This document shows, piece after piece, positions 32,973 to 42,621 of a DNA stretch of 64,000 bases. The stretch is from positions 4,764 to 68,763 of the forward strand of contig CAJUIA010000021.1 in assembly GCA_910586485.1 (NCBI GenBank), written 5' to 3'. The notes below the pieces were generated by a model that was not told the DNA's origin, did no database searches, and was given only the letters and a program-made list of their open reading frames with translations. Numbering within the stretch: position 1 is the stretch's first letter; every line of letters starts with the position of its first letter. The DNA is from an uncultured Acetatifactor sp. (GTDB lineage Bacteria; Bacillota; Clostridia; Lachnospirales; Lachnospiraceae). A program made the position numbers and the translations under genes.

Positions 32973-35300
32973 TCACTGCGACTCCTGCAAAAACAAAGCC
33001 ACCCGGTTCTGAATCTTTTCCACGGTCTTATCCAGATCCACCTGTCCGCTGAAATACCCCTGGGCTTCCTCGTTAATAATATTCTGGATGGTAACATGAT
33101 ACTCCGCCCTGTTCCCCACACTCTCAATCAGCGCCCTTATCCTGTCAACATCCTCCTTCGCGGCCGCATACACGGAAAAGCTGGTAACGCCGTCTCCATA
33201 ATATCCCTTCGAACACCTCTCTTTTCCGCCGTCTTCCGCAAGCTCATAGTCTTCTTCCATAGCGGCCGCCAGTACCTCATCAAGCTGTTCCCGCAGAAGG
33301 GGAAACCCCTGCCCGTTATAACCATGCAGCAGATAATATTTTACAAATTCCCAGGCGCCTGTCTGATCCTCCTTTCCTGCGTTGATGGCAACCTCGCTTC
33401 CCATGAAAGCTGCCGCTGTTCCGCTTCCCTCCGCCACAGGATAACCGATAAAGTCCAGGTCCCCGCCGTAAATCTCCTTCTCGATCTGATAATCCGACAC
33501 CCTGGAAATGAGCCCCACGGTCATTACTGCCTCCCGGCGCCCGATCCTCTCCGCATAAGTTCCCCCTGCATCGTTCCCGGTATAATCCTTCGCAAAGGAA
33601 AGCACCCTCTTAAAATAATCCCCGTCAAAGCTGCAGGTTCCCTTTTCCCAGTCCACAAACTCATCCATGGACACAGTGCAGAGCCTGGTCAGCACCGGCT
33701 CGTCTGCGGAAAAGCCCGTGATGGCATTTATGTCCTTCCCGCTGTCCTCCAGCAGCCGAATCAACTCTTCAAAGGTAACGCCGCTTTTTCCTTTGATGAC
33801 GTCCCCATACCCCCACATAGTATGGAGCAGAAATGCCGGAGCAATGCTGTATAAATGTCCCTCATCCTCACAGGCCTTCAGCACAGACTGCACCAGCATG
33901 TCTCTGGAGCATTCTTCGTCAGTCTCCATAAAAGCATAGAGGTCCGCCAGCACCCCCTTATCGGAAAACACACTGTAGTCCAAGCCGTCTGTGGTGATAA
34001 GCTCCGGAGCCTTTCCGGTGATAACATCCAGCTTCAGCCGCTCTACGGCATCCTCATAACTCCCGGCCTGCGCAATGTAATCCACAATCTCTACCCTGTA
34101 ATCCCTGCTGTAACGATTAAATTCCGCCACCACCTTTTCCAGATCCGGGATCATCGCCGTAGAGCCAAGGGTCACAAGCTTTTTTTCCGTTTCCCCCAAG
34201 CTAAGGGAAATAAATTCAGAATGTCCGGCAGCCCCATGATTATCAATGATTTCAATGTGGTCCTGCTTCTTTGCCAGAAACAGAATATCCTCGGAAAAAA
34301 TGCCGTAGGTTGACAGGCTTAACAGCTTTTCTGCCTTCTGTGTATCAAAATGGTATTCCAGCAGCTCATTATTCAGGCAGTACAGGAAGCCTCCTGCCAC
34401 AGGGACAATGTTTTCCGGACTGCCTCCGCCGCTCACCTCAAAAAGATCTCCGGATTTTTCCAGCCGTACTGCATCCTTGCTCCCTCCTGCTGTCACGTCA
34501 ATTTCCTGTATATAGATCCCGTCGGAATCCTTTACCACAAAAAATGCCTCCCCAGCCGCTCCTACCTGGAAGTTTAAAACCTGGGTCCCTTTCATATCCG
34601 CAATCTTTTCAAGAAAAAGAGTATTCAACTGTCTGTCCTTTACATAGACGCGGTCTTCATAATGCCACACCTCACTTTCATGACCCTCAAACAGTTCCAT
34701 TTCCGGCACGCACATTTCGCACCAGACAAACAGGTGTCCCGCCGAATCCGTAAAAATTCCCTTGAAGCGAAGCTCGTCAGCCCGTTCGATATCCTCCAGC
34801 TCCATCTCCCCATAGTCCTGCAGGGTACCTTTTGCATCCATTTTCCAAAATCCCGTGCCTTCTTCCCTGTCTCCCAAAAGATATACGCTGCCTTCTCCGT
34901 CCGCCGCCAGCCCTGTTATCAGCGACACCTCCGGCAGCGCCAGGGTTTCACAGGCAGATCCTGGGTCTTTATCCATCCTATCCAGAAATGCCTGACCGTC
35001 CTTAATATAGCATCCATACAGCTGCTCCGCCGCCAGAGCAAGAGTATACCGGTTCTCCAACGGGAAATATGCCGCCTGCCAGGAAATATCTTTTTTGTCT
35101 GTGCTGCCTGAAGCTGCTTCCGGGCTGCTGCCAGCGCCTGGGTCCAGACTGCTTGAGGCCAGGCCGTCTGTGTCCTCACCCCCGTTTTCACTTGTGCCCT
35201 GTTCTGTTAGATCATTGCGATTTTCTGCTTCTCCGCATCCTGTAATCAAAAGTATCAGTACCCATGCCATAATAATGATTCGGTTTCTTAAATTTCCCAT
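32973..35300 (-). CDS. Extracellular solute-binding lipoprotein with N-terminal propeller-like region
   Basis: About 775 residues. A lipoprotein signal (IIIMAWVLILLITGC) with lipobox cysteine is followed by a low-complexity Ser/Gly/Glu spacer. A repeat-rich region of about 300 residues resembling a beta-propeller (LITGLAADGEGSVYLLGDRE type repeats) comes next. The C-terminal half is a type-1 extracellular solute-binding fold starting at KLVTLGSTAMIPDLEKVVAE. Such proteins occur in Lachnospiraceae ABC sugar uptake, but no permease genes lie nearby. The ATG at 35300 is preferred because AGAGGCGGGCA precedes it. Confidence 0.85.
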   Translation of the reverse strand: MGNLRNRIIIMAWVLILLITGCGEAENRNDLTEQGTSENGGEDTDGLASSSLDPGAGSSPEAASGSTDKKDISWQAAYFPLENRYTLALAAEQLYGCYIKDGQAFLDRMDKDPGSACETLALPEVSLITGLAADGEGSVYLLGDREEGTGFWKMDAKGTLQDYGEMELEDIERADELRFKGIFTDSAGHLFVWCEMCVPEMELFEGHESEVWHYEDRVYVKDRQLNTLFLEKIADMKGTQVLNFQVGAAGEAFFVVKDSDGIYIQEIDVTAGGSKDAVRLEKSGDLFEVSGGGSPENIVPVAGGFLYCLNNELLEYHFDTQKAEKLLSLSTYGIFSEDILFLAKKQDHIEIIDNHGAAGHSEFISLSLGETEKKLVTLGSTAMIPDLEKVVAEFNRYSRDYRVEIVDYIAQAGSYEDAVERLKLDVITGKAPELITTDGLDYSVFSDKGVLADLYAFMETDEECSRDMLVQSVLKACEDEGHLYSIAPAFLLHTMWGYGDVIKGKSGVTFEELIRLLEDSGKDINAITGFSADEPVLTRLCTVSMDEFVDWEKGTCSFDGDYFKRVLSFAKDYTGNDAGGTYAERIGRREAVMTVGLISRVSDYQIEKEIYGGDLDFIGYPVAEGSGTAAAFMGSEVAINAGKEDQTGAWEFVKYYLLHGYNGQGFPLLREQLDEVLAAAMEEDYELAEDGGKERCSKGYYGDGVTSFSVYAAAKEDVDRIRALIESVGNRAEYHVTIQNIINEEAQGYFSGQVDLDKTVEKIQNRVALFLQESQ

Positions 35301-35364
35301 TGCCCGCCTCTTGCCCCCTGACATTTCTTTCTCGCTTACCCGTTCCCTATGCTGCCGGCCTTTT

Positions 35365-36516
35365 TCAGAATGTGCCCCTCTCTTCCCAGATCACTTCTCC
35401 ATTTACAGCATTTACAGCCAAGATTCTCTCACAGCTTCGACATCTCTCCGCTTCGTCGGCTCCCGGCCAGAATCTCCAGATCGGTACGATTTCCGGCTCG
35501 CCTGCCGAAGAAATAACAGCCAGATACTCCAAACTGATTTTTGTAATCAGTATCTGTTCTTCCTGATGCGGGATGGAGTCAGTTTGCTCCTGCATGGCGG
35601 CAACAGCTTCCTCCGGTGTCAGGATCGGCTTGTCCAAACCGATTTCTTCCGATGAAAACAGACTGCCCCAGCCTCTGTTAGGAAAAACGGCGCTGTTTTT
35701 TGTAACAGTACTGAAATTATGCCATGCTGTCACAGGCATTCCGTCCAGCACCTGTTTAAAAACAGCCCTGGCGTACCTTTGGCCCCCGCTTTCCTCGCAA
35801 ATATGAATATAATTACATGAATATGTATCCATATCCGTTACCGCTTTTATAGTTTTCTTTCCTATTTGTTCTATCTCACCGGGAGTACAACCCGTAATTT
35901 CCATTAGCAATAGCAGTGTGTCCTCTTCAACAGCCTCATTGTCGATTTGTACAGCGGCAAAAATACTTTCTCCTGTATTATTTTCCCTTTCCTCTGCTTT
36001 TTCAAGATTCATGATTTGCTCTCCCGGAATTTCGGAGACACTGACCTGACAGATCCAGCTTTCCCCACGGGGAGTCACAAATTCCCAGGCATTCCTTTCC
36101 ACATTGTACAGCGCCGCTTTGTTCACATCCCATCCTTCCGCCGGAAACCAGTCCCTGAGCAGCGCTTTTCGGCTTTCATCCGTAAATGGCAGCGGTACAT
36201 ATCTGTAATGGCTCACCCGGCTGATACCGTCCACGTCAATCTGCGCATTAATCGTAATAACCCCTCCCACAGAAATTTCTATGGTCTGCGTTACCATTGT
36301 TCCCCCACAGGCTGCAAGAATTTCGCTGTTTTTCTGATCGACAGATTCTCCGCCGCCCTCCTGTCCGGAAAAGCCTTCCTCTACAAAATCATTCTGGACC
36401 ATTGAGTCCTGCAGTACCTCTGAATTCTGTCGTACTTCTGAATCATCCTTTTTCCCGCATCCTGCCAGAAGCATCCCCAGTACCAGTATCAGTGCCGCGT
36501 ATTTTTTCCTTTTCAT
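35365..36516 (-). CDS. Lipoprotein of the DUF6034-like type
   Basis: 383 residues. The signal MKRKKYAALILVLGMLLAGC ends in a clear lipobox cysteine at 20, followed by an acidic, Gln/Asn-rich spacer. The mature part has mixed alpha/beta character with no catalytic motif I recognise, including VITINAQIDVDGISRVSHYR and a C-terminal AVNAVNGEVIWE typical of PepSY-like strands. It precedes the solute-binding lipoprotein by 64 bases on the same strand, so they may be co-expressed. The family name is a tentative recall. Confidence 0.75.
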   Translation of the reverse strand: MKRKKYAALILVLGMLLAGCGKKDDSEVRQNSEVLQDSMVQNDFVEEGFSGQEGGGESVDQKNSEILAACGGTMVTQTIEISVGGVITINAQIDVDGISRVSHYRYVPLPFTDESRKALLRDWFPAEGWDVNKAALYNVERNAWEFVTPRGESWICQVSVSEIPGEQIMNLEKAEERENNTGESIFAAVQIDNEAVEEDTLLLLMEITGCTPGEIEQIGKKTIKAVTDMDTYSCNYIHICEESGGQRYARAVFKQVLDGMPVTAWHNFSTVTKNSAVFPNRGWGSLFSSEEIGLDKPILTPEEAVAAMQEQTDSIPHQEEQILITKISLEYLAVISSAGEPEIVPIWRFWPGADEAERCRSCERILAVNAVNGEVIWEERGTF

Positions 36517-36750
36517 TTACAGCCTCCTTCCAAATTCTGTATGATTCATACTAGTATCTTAAATAAACTGATAACATTTTCTTGTATCTCCTTTGTTTCC
36601 TCTGTATTATATTTTTAGGAATGGTTCCTTTTCGACGCTCAAAAATTCTTTCATTACCTTTTTCGAGGCAGGATGCAGCCGCATGGCCATCCAAAATTTT
36701 CTGTCACACGAACAGAGAATCATTGTCTAATTTAAAAAGGAGGAAAATCT

Positions 36751-37602
36751 ATGAATAAAAAAACAAACGAGGAACTGCAGGCTCTGGTTGAAAAAGCCAC
36801 CGCAGGAGACAAACAGGCTCTTGAAACTCTGATTGCTGGCGTACAGGACCTGGTATTTAATTTGTCCTTAAGGATGCTGGGCACATTTGCAGACGCGGAA
36901 GATGCCACCCAGGACATTCTGCTGAAAATGATTACCCATCTGTCCTCTTTTAGAGGCGACAGCTCATTTACCACATGGGTTTTCCGCATTGCCGTGAATC
37001 ATCTGAAAAATTACAAAAAGCATATGTTTGCTCACTATCCGTTAAGCTTTGAGTATTATGGAGATGATATAGAAAACGGCAAAATACAAGATGTGCCGGA
37101 CTTAACGCAGAATGTGGAACAAAGCATTCTGGCAGAGGAATTGAAGCTGTCCTGCACCAATGTGCTGTTACAATGCCTTGATACGGAAAGCAGATGTATT
37201 TTCATATTGGGAACCATGTTCAAGGTTGACAGTCGAATTGCAGGAGATATTTTGGAAATGACTCCGGAGGCATACCGCCAGCGGCTTTCCAGAATACGAA
37301 AAAAAATGGCGGATTTTCTGAAACAGTATTGCGGCGAATATGGCAGCGGCAAATGTAAATGCAGGGACAGAGTAAATTATGCCATCTGCCAGCACAGACT
37401 CAACCCGCTGCAGCTGGATTATACGACAGCAAGGGAAATTCCCATTGATACCATCTTTGACGTAAAAAATGCCATGGAAGCCATTGAAGATCTGTCACAG
37501 GATTTTTCATTCTGTAAGCCCTACCAGTCTCCCGAACGCACAAAGCAGCAGATCCGGGAGTTTCTGGCTTCCACCCAGCTTTCCATTGTTCAGAATTCGT
37601 AA
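36751..37602 (+). CDS. Sigma-70 family (ECF-type) RNA polymerase sigma factor with Cys-rich tail
   Basis: 283 residues. Region 2 spans about 22-90 (LSLRMLGTFADAEDATQDIL, FTTWVFRIAVNHLKNY) and region 4 about 130-190 (RIAGDILEMTPEAYRQRLSR). A C-terminal extension follows with cysteines at 194, 202, 204 and 213 (CGEYGSGKCKCRDR). This is known from a group of ECF factors without a separate anti-sigma factor. AAGGAGGAAAATCT precedes the ATG. It forms an operon with the DUF2461 gene 15 bases downstream. Confidence 0.9.
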   Translation: MNKKTNEELQALVEKATAGDKQALETLIAGVQDLVFNLSLRMLGTFADAEDATQDILLKMITHLSSFRGDSSFTTWVFRIAVNHLKNYKKHMFAHYPLSFEYYGDDIENGKIQDVPDLTQNVEQSILAEELKLSCTNVLLQCLDTESRCIFILGTMFKVDSRIAGDILEMTPEAYRQRLSRIRKKMADFLKQYCGEYGSGKCKCRDRVNYAICQHRLNPLQLDYTTAREIPIDTIFDVKNAMEAIEDLSQDFSFCKPYQSPERTKQQIREFLASTQLSIVQNS

Positions 37603-37617
37603 AGGAGAAAAGAGATT

Positions 37618-38301
37618 ATGAATACAAAACCAATGATTGATTATTTATCGGCACTAAGCAGGAACAACAACCGTGAATGGTATCATGCAAACAAAAAAGA
37701 CCTTCAAATTGCTAATGCGGAATTTGAGGGGCTGCTACAGGCTCTGATGCTGGAAATCGGAAAGTTTGACAGCAGTATTTTACATAACAATCCAAAGGAC
37801 CTTACCTTCAAGCTTGTAAGGGATACCCGCTTCAGCAGTGACAAATCCCCCTATAACCCGGCCTTCAGTGCCCATATTTCCTCTCAGGGAAAGCTGCCCG
37901 TTCCCGTGGGATATTACCTGATGATAAAACCCGGCAATCAATCCTTTTTAGGCGGCGGCTTATTTGCAGATATGTTCAAGGACGCAACCACAATGATCCG
38001 TGATTACATTGTCCGGAATGGCAGCGAATGGGAAAAAATCATCCATGAACCGGAGTTTGTCAACCATTTTACCGTAAAAGGAACGGCTTTGAAAAATGTT
38101 CCTGCCGGGTATGAGAAAGAGCATCCGCAGGCAGAATATTTAAAGTTTAAGAGCTGGTATCTGGAATATCCGATGATGGATGAAGAATTCAATGATGTGG
38201 AAGCATTTCTTACAAAAGCAGTAGAAATTTTCCGCATCATGAAGCCTTTTAACGACTATCTGAATAAAGCGCTTGCAGGGTTTCAGATGCCTGCAAGGTA
38301 A
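37618..38301 (+). CDS. DUF2461 family protein
   Basis: 227 residues with the family pattern: LSALSRNNNREWYHANKKDL at the start, then LVRDTRFSSDKSPYNPAFSA and GGGLFADMF. This matches DUF2461/TIGR02453, a family of unknown function. It is co-transcribed with the sigma factor gene and followed by a terminator hairpin. Function unknown. Confidence 0.9.
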   Translation: MNTKPMIDYLSALSRNNNREWYHANKKDLQIANAEFEGLLQALMLEIGKFDSSILHNNPKDLTFKLVRDTRFSSDKSPYNPAFSAHISSQGKLPVPVGYYLMIKPGNQSFLGGGLFADMFKDATTMIRDYIVRNGSEWEKIIHEPEFVNHFTVKGTALKNVPAGYEKEHPQAEYLKFKSWYLEYPMMDEEFNDVEAFLTKAVEIFRIMKPFNDYLNKALAGFQMPAR

Positions 38302-38330
38302 AAGAAATTGCATAGGGAATGAAGTTTCTC

Positions 38331-38366
38331 AAAAAATCGCCAGACGAACGAGTCCGCCTGGCGATT
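38331..38366. terminator. Shared terminator between DUF2461 gene and the second GH42 gene
   Basis: A perfect 9-bp stem AATCGCCAG/CTGGCGATT lies between two convergent genes. On the minus strand it is followed by six T (good terminator for the GH42 gene); on the plus strand by a TTCTTCTT tail. Confidence 0.8.
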
Positions 38367-38370
38367 CTTC

Positions 38371-40395
38371 TTAAAGCTGCCGCCTGTACACCTTGGTGCC
38401 AAAGCCCGGCAGCTCATCCGATACTTCTCCGTAAATCTGCTGCCACTGATCCGGGATCTCGTTCCATGCTTTTATCTGCGGATTGAAATTCTGTACGAAT
38501 AAATATTCCGCCTGCCCGTTCTCCCTGGTGCTGACCTCCACCCCTTCCGGTAAATCCTGCCATAAAAGCTCCAGCCCGGCGTCTGACGCCGCCCTGCGGC
38601 ACAGATCCCCGTACAGTCTTTCTTCAAAATCCGCACACACGTAATAAACCGTTCCCTTGCCGTACCTGTGTACCGTCAGCGCCGGTTTTCCCGCATAAAA
38701 GTCACTGCCGTAGGTAAGCACCGGCTCTGCGCCCTTTACCTCCACCAGATCGCACAGATGGCTGCACTGATATTCACCGGCCATCCCCAGAGAATTCCCC
38801 GGCACCACAGCCCCAGTGTTGCTCTCCCAGTCATACAGGCCGTCGATTTCCTGACTCCTTAAGCCGCAGACCTCCATCAGCCCGTGAGGCGTGCCGCCCA
38901 GGAAACATAAATCCGTATCGTCCACAATTCCCGACCAATAGGTAAGGATCAGATGTCCGCCCTGCTCCACATAATTTTTCAGCTTTTCCTCAAAGCCCCG
39001 GCGGAACATATAACCCATGGGCACCGCCACCACCGGATAACGGTTCAGTTCCTGCTCCATATCCGGCAGATCCACATTCAGTCCCAGCCGGCGAAAAGCC
39101 CTGTGAAGCTTGGTTACGGTTTCCTGATAATACAGCCCCTTATTGCGCGGCCCCTGAGCGTCTTCCATAGCCCACCGGTTCTCCCAGTCATAAATCACAG
39201 CAGCAGAAGCCTTTACCTGACTGCCGGTCAGCTCAGAAAGCTGTTCCAGTGCTATCCCTACCTGAGTCACTTCTTTGAAAACTCTGGTATCTTCCCCGCC
39301 GTAGTGGTCAATCACCGCCCCGTGAAATTTCTCGTTGGCTCCCCTGCTCTGGCGCATCTGAAAGTACTGGACGCTGTCCGAGCCATGAGCCACCGCCTGC
39401 AAGGAGGCCGCCAGGAGCATTCCCGGTTTCTTGAGCTTGCTGACGCTCTGCCAGTTGGTAGAAGAGGGGCAGGATTCCATCAACAGGAAAGGCGTTTTGC
39501 AGATGCCGCGGATAATGTCGTAATAAACCCCTGTCTCCGCGGCAGTCTCCGGCTCCGGCCCCTTATGCCATAAGGGATAATTGTCCCAGGAAGCTGTGTC
39601 CAGCACCTCATCAAACTTATGATAATTTAAGCCCCCGTAAAAGTACATCATGTTAGTCGTTATGGGCAGCATAGAGCCGCCGTCCCGGATCGCCTGCACC
39701 TCCGCACGCACGAAATCAACGGTCTGGTCCGTCACAAACCGCCTCCAATCCAGCTTCAAACCGTGAAGATCACGCTCTCCGATGGGAGAGGGACTTTCGA
39801 TCTGTTCAAAGGACTGATAGCGATGGCTCCAAAAAGTAGTTGCCCAGGCCCGATTCAGCTCTTCGATAGTCCCATATCTTTGCTTCAGCCACCCGCGAAA
39901 AGCATCTTGACAAAGCTCGCAATGACAGTCCCCGCCAAGCTCGTTGGAAATATGCCACCCCAGCACCCCTGGCCGGGAGCCAAAGCGCTCCGCCAGCTTT
40001 CTGTTAATGATGCCCACCTTTTCCCGATATACGGGTGAGGTATAACAATGATTGTGACGCCCGCCAAAGAGATTCCGCCTTCTGTCCGCCTCCACCCTCA
40101 GTACTTGCGGGTATTTGTCCGAAAGCCACTTGGGCCTGGCCCCGGAAGGCGTAGATAAAACGACATCAATGTCATTATCCTGCAGTTTGTTAATAATATC
40201 CTCCAGCCAGCCAAAATCAAATTTCCCTTCCTCCGGCTCCAGCATAGACCAGGAAAAAATCCCCAGTGAAACTTCATTGATCTTCGCTTTTTTAAAAAGC
40301 CGGATGTCCTCTTCTAAAATTTCCGGGCTGTCCAGCCATTGCTCCGGGTTGTAGTCCCCACCGTGTATCAGTCTTGTCTTTGCAAAACTTCCCAT
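38371..40395 (-). CDS. Beta-galactosidase, glycoside hydrolase family 42, zinc-site type
   Basis: 674 residues. The TIM barrel opens LIHGGDYNPEQWLDSPEILE. Acid/base Glu152 (GWHISNELGG) and nucleophile Glu307 (FLLMESCPS) are present. Cys117 (NHCYTS) and Cys157, Cys159 and Cys162 (DCHCELC) reproduce the zinc site of Thermus-type GH42 enzymes. It differs clearly from the zinc-less GH42 at 26844-28895, so the two probably act on different linkages. No signal peptide: cytoplasmic. Confidence 0.95.
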   Translation of the reverse strand: MGSFAKTRLIHGGDYNPEQWLDSPEILEEDIRLFKKAKINEVSLGIFSWSMLEPEEGKFDFGWLEDIINKLQDNDIDVVLSTPSGARPKWLSDKYPQVLRVEADRRRNLFGGRHNHCYTSPVYREKVGIINRKLAERFGSRPGVLGWHISNELGGDCHCELCQDAFRGWLKQRYGTIEELNRAWATTFWSHRYQSFEQIESPSPIGERDLHGLKLDWRRFVTDQTVDFVRAEVQAIRDGGSMLPITTNMMYFYGGLNYHKFDEVLDTASWDNYPLWHKGPEPETAAETGVYYDIIRGICKTPFLLMESCPSSTNWQSVSKLKKPGMLLAASLQAVAHGSDSVQYFQMRQSRGANEKFHGAVIDHYGGEDTRVFKEVTQVGIALEQLSELTGSQVKASAAVIYDWENRWAMEDAQGPRNKGLYYQETVTKLHRAFRRLGLNVDLPDMEQELNRYPVVAVPMGYMFRRGFEEKLKNYVEQGGHLILTYWSGIVDDTDLCFLGGTPHGLMEVCGLRSQEIDGLYDWESNTGAVVPGNSLGMAGEYQCSHLCDLVEVKGAEPVLTYGSDFYAGKPALTVHRYGKGTVYYVCADFEERLYGDLCRRAASDAGLELLWQDLPEGVEVSTRENGQAEYLFVQNFNPQIKAWNEIPDQWQQIYGEVSDELPGFGTKVYRRQL

Positions 40396-40537
40396 GCCTT
40401 TTTCCTTTCTTTATCCATTTTTGTCCGCTTTATTTCCATTCATATCAAGATTTTCCATATCCGGTTCTTCCGCCCGAAATGGCTTTCCCTTCACCTGATT
40501 TTTCCTCGTACTTTTACCCCATTAGGATCATCATTGC

Positions 40538-41284
40538 TCATGCCTGCGGCGGGTGTTTGACGGCCCTGGTCATAAACTGCAGCTCTGTAATATCCTCCAT
40601 CTGACATTCCACATAGCCGTTAATCCAAAATCCGCATTCCGTCAGCCCGCCCAGATACTCTTCCATGGTGTGTCCATACTCGACCCATTCCGAATCGTCA
40701 TAATCTTTGGAGCAAAAGGGCATTCTATGCACCGCCTTATAGTATCCGCCCCTTTCGTCTTCCATATAATCACAGACATAATTAATGGGATTGGGAGCCA
40801 TCATGATAAAGACACCGCCCCATTTCAGCACTCGGAAACATTCCCGAAATACGGTACTCAGCTCAGGAACATACATTAAGGAAGGTGGATTTATAATATA
40901 ATCAAAACAGCAATCGCCAAACATGGATAAATCGCACATGTTTCCCTTGATCATCTCTATCCGCAGGTTCTCCTTCTCCGCGATTTCCCTGTCCTTTTCC
41001 AGCATCTTACCGGATAAATCCACAACCGTTACCTCTGCTCCCGCACAGGCAAGCAGCGGCGCCTGCAGGCCGCCTGCCCCCGCCAGGCAAAGCACCTTTT
41101 TCCCTTTTATATCCTTGAGCCATTCTTCCGGAACATCCCTGTCAAAAAACTGTAATCTCAGTTTTCCGGCCCGCGCTGCCTGAAGCTGTTCCCTCGTGGC
41201 ACACGCACTCCAATCCACACTGTTTTCCACAAGCTGATCTATGTTTTTTTCTACTTGCTTGAATATATCATTCTCTGCTTTCAA
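40538..41284 (-). CDS. Class I SAM-dependent methyltransferase
   Basis: 248 residues. The SAM site reads KKVLCLAGAGGLQAPLLACA, followed by an acidic VDLS loop (motif II) and FDYIINPPSLMYV (motif IV). The GAGGLQAP form instead of GxGxG is common in methyltransf_11-type enzymes. It is the last gene of a block with GNAT, TatD and phosphatase genes and lies 2 bases after the GNAT stop. Substrate unknown. Confidence 0.88.
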   Translation of the reverse strand: MKAENDIFKQVEKNIDQLVENSVDWSACATREQLQAARAGKLRLQFFDRDVPEEWLKDIKGKKVLCLAGAGGLQAPLLACAGAEVTVVDLSGKMLEKDREIAEKENLRIEMIKGNMCDLSMFGDCCFDYIINPPSLMYVPELSTVFRECFRVLKWGGVFIMMAPNPINYVCDYMEDERGGYYKAVHRMPFCSKDYDDSEWVEYGHTMEEYLGGLTECGFWINGYVECQMEDITELQFMTRAVKHPPQA

Positions 41285-41286
41285 GC

Positions 41287-41775
41287 CTATACCTCCATCT
41301 CATACAGCGCCATCGAGCCTCCGCTCGGATAGTCAATAATATCTACAATTTTAAAGCCGGTGTTCAGATATATTTTTCTGACCTTTTTCTCGTCCAGTCC
41401 GGTATCCAGACGAATATATCTGACACACCGCTTCATACACTCTGCCCTGATTGCTTCCGTGACAAGCTTCGTCATACCCATCCCTGCGAATTTACGACAT
41501 ACGCAGAACTTATGCAGATAGGCGGCTTCATATTCCGGCGCCTGAGGCCAATAGGCCGAATCAGCCCATTGCAGAATAAAGGCACAGGCAATTTCACCGT
41601 CCATGATCCCGATGCAGAAATTCTCCGGCCGGGCATCAGGCGTAATCAGTTCTTCCGGCGTCAGCCAGGCATCGGGCCATACCCGGTATCCCTGTTCACG
41701 CCCCCATGCGGCAACCTCCCGCATAACGGAAATCGCCGCGTCCATTCTGTTAAATTCAAGCTCAATATTTCTCAT
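41287..41775 (-). CDS. GNAT-family N-acetyltransferase
   Basis: 162 residues with the GNAT core: LHKFCVCRKFAGMGMTKLVT (motif A, acetyl-CoA pyrophosphate loop R-x-x-G-x-G/A type), then RYIRLDTGLDEKKVRKIYLN and TGFKIVDI. It overlaps the TatD gene by 4 bp. Substrate unknown. Confidence 0.88.
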   Translation of the reverse strand: MRNIELEFNRMDAAISVMREVAAWGREQGYRVWPDAWLTPEELITPDARPENFCIGIMDGEIACAFILQWADSAYWPQAPEYEAAYLHKFCVCRKFAGMGMTKLVTEAIRAECMKRCVRYIRLDTGLDEKKVRKIYLNTGFKIVDIIDYPSGGSMALYEMEV

Positions 41776-42569
41776 TCTTCTGTCGGCTTTAAGCGGTACA
41801 GCTCATGGGAGTTCTTCCATACTGCCTGCCGCACGGCTTCTTCGTCCATGCCCTTAATTTCCGCCAGCGCAGAAACCACAAAGCTAAGATTCAGAGAGCT
41901 GTTCCGTTTCCCCCGATTGGGCGCCGGCGCCAGATAGGGACAATCCGTCTCCAGGACAATACGCTCCAGCGGAATGTACTCCACCGCCTCCTTCAGTTTT
42001 TTTGCGTTCTTAAAGGTCAGTACCCCACCGATTCCAAAGTAAAAGCCCATATTCAAAAAGGTCTTCGCCATCTCTTTTGTGTAGGAATAACAGTGAATGA
42101 CCCCGCCAAGCTCTTCCGCCCTTTCCTCCTTTAAAATATCCGCCGTGTCCTTCGCCGCCTCTCTGGAATGGATAATCACCGGTTTCTTTACTTCCCTGGC
42201 CAGATTTAACTGCCGTCTGAACCACTTCTGCTGAACCTCCCTTGAAGGCTCGTCCCAATAATAATCCAGACCGATCTCTCCCACAGCTACGCACTTTTCC
42301 GACTGACATTGCTGTTCTAGCCAGACAAAGGCTTCCTCGTCCAGCTCCCCGCTGTCGCTGGGATGAATACCGATCGCCCCGTAAATATAATCATATTTTT
42401 CCGTCAACGCCAAAGTCTTCCTGCAGGCTTCCAGACTGGAGCCCACATTCACCACCTTCGCAATGCCGTTTTTCGGCAAAGCCTCCAGCAAAGCCTCCCG
42501 GTCCTCGTCAAACGCCTCATCGTCATAATGCGCATGTGTGTCGAAAATATCTGTCATCCTGCTAACCAT
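41772..42569 (-). CDS. TatD-family metal-dependent deoxyribonuclease
   Basis: 265 residues with all metal ligands of the family: DTHAHYD (His12, His14), GEIGLDYY (Glu98), IIHSRE (His134), IHCYS (His159) and LETDCPYLAP (Asp209). TatD enzymes are Mg-dependent nucleases that act in DNA repair and degradation. It is the first gene of a TatD-GNAT-methyltransferase block. A start at 42557 (second Met) is also possible. Confidence 0.94.
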   Translation of the reverse strand: MVSRMTDIFDTHAHYDDEAFDEDREALLEALPKNGIAKVVNVGSSLEACRKTLALTEKYDYIYGAIGIHPSDSGELDEEAFVWLEQQCQSEKCVAVGEIGLDYYWDEPSREVQQKWFRRQLNLAREVKKPVIIHSREAAKDTADILKEERAEELGGVIHCYSYTKEMAKTFLNMGFYFGIGGVLTFKNAKKLKEAVEYIPLERIVLETDCPYLAPAPNRGKRNSSLNLSFVVSALAEIKGMDEEAVRQAVWKNSHELYRLKPTEE

Positions 42570-42621
42570 ACCTTTCTGAATTAAGGCTTTCCCTTACACT
42601 AACCTCCATGATTCCGCCGCA

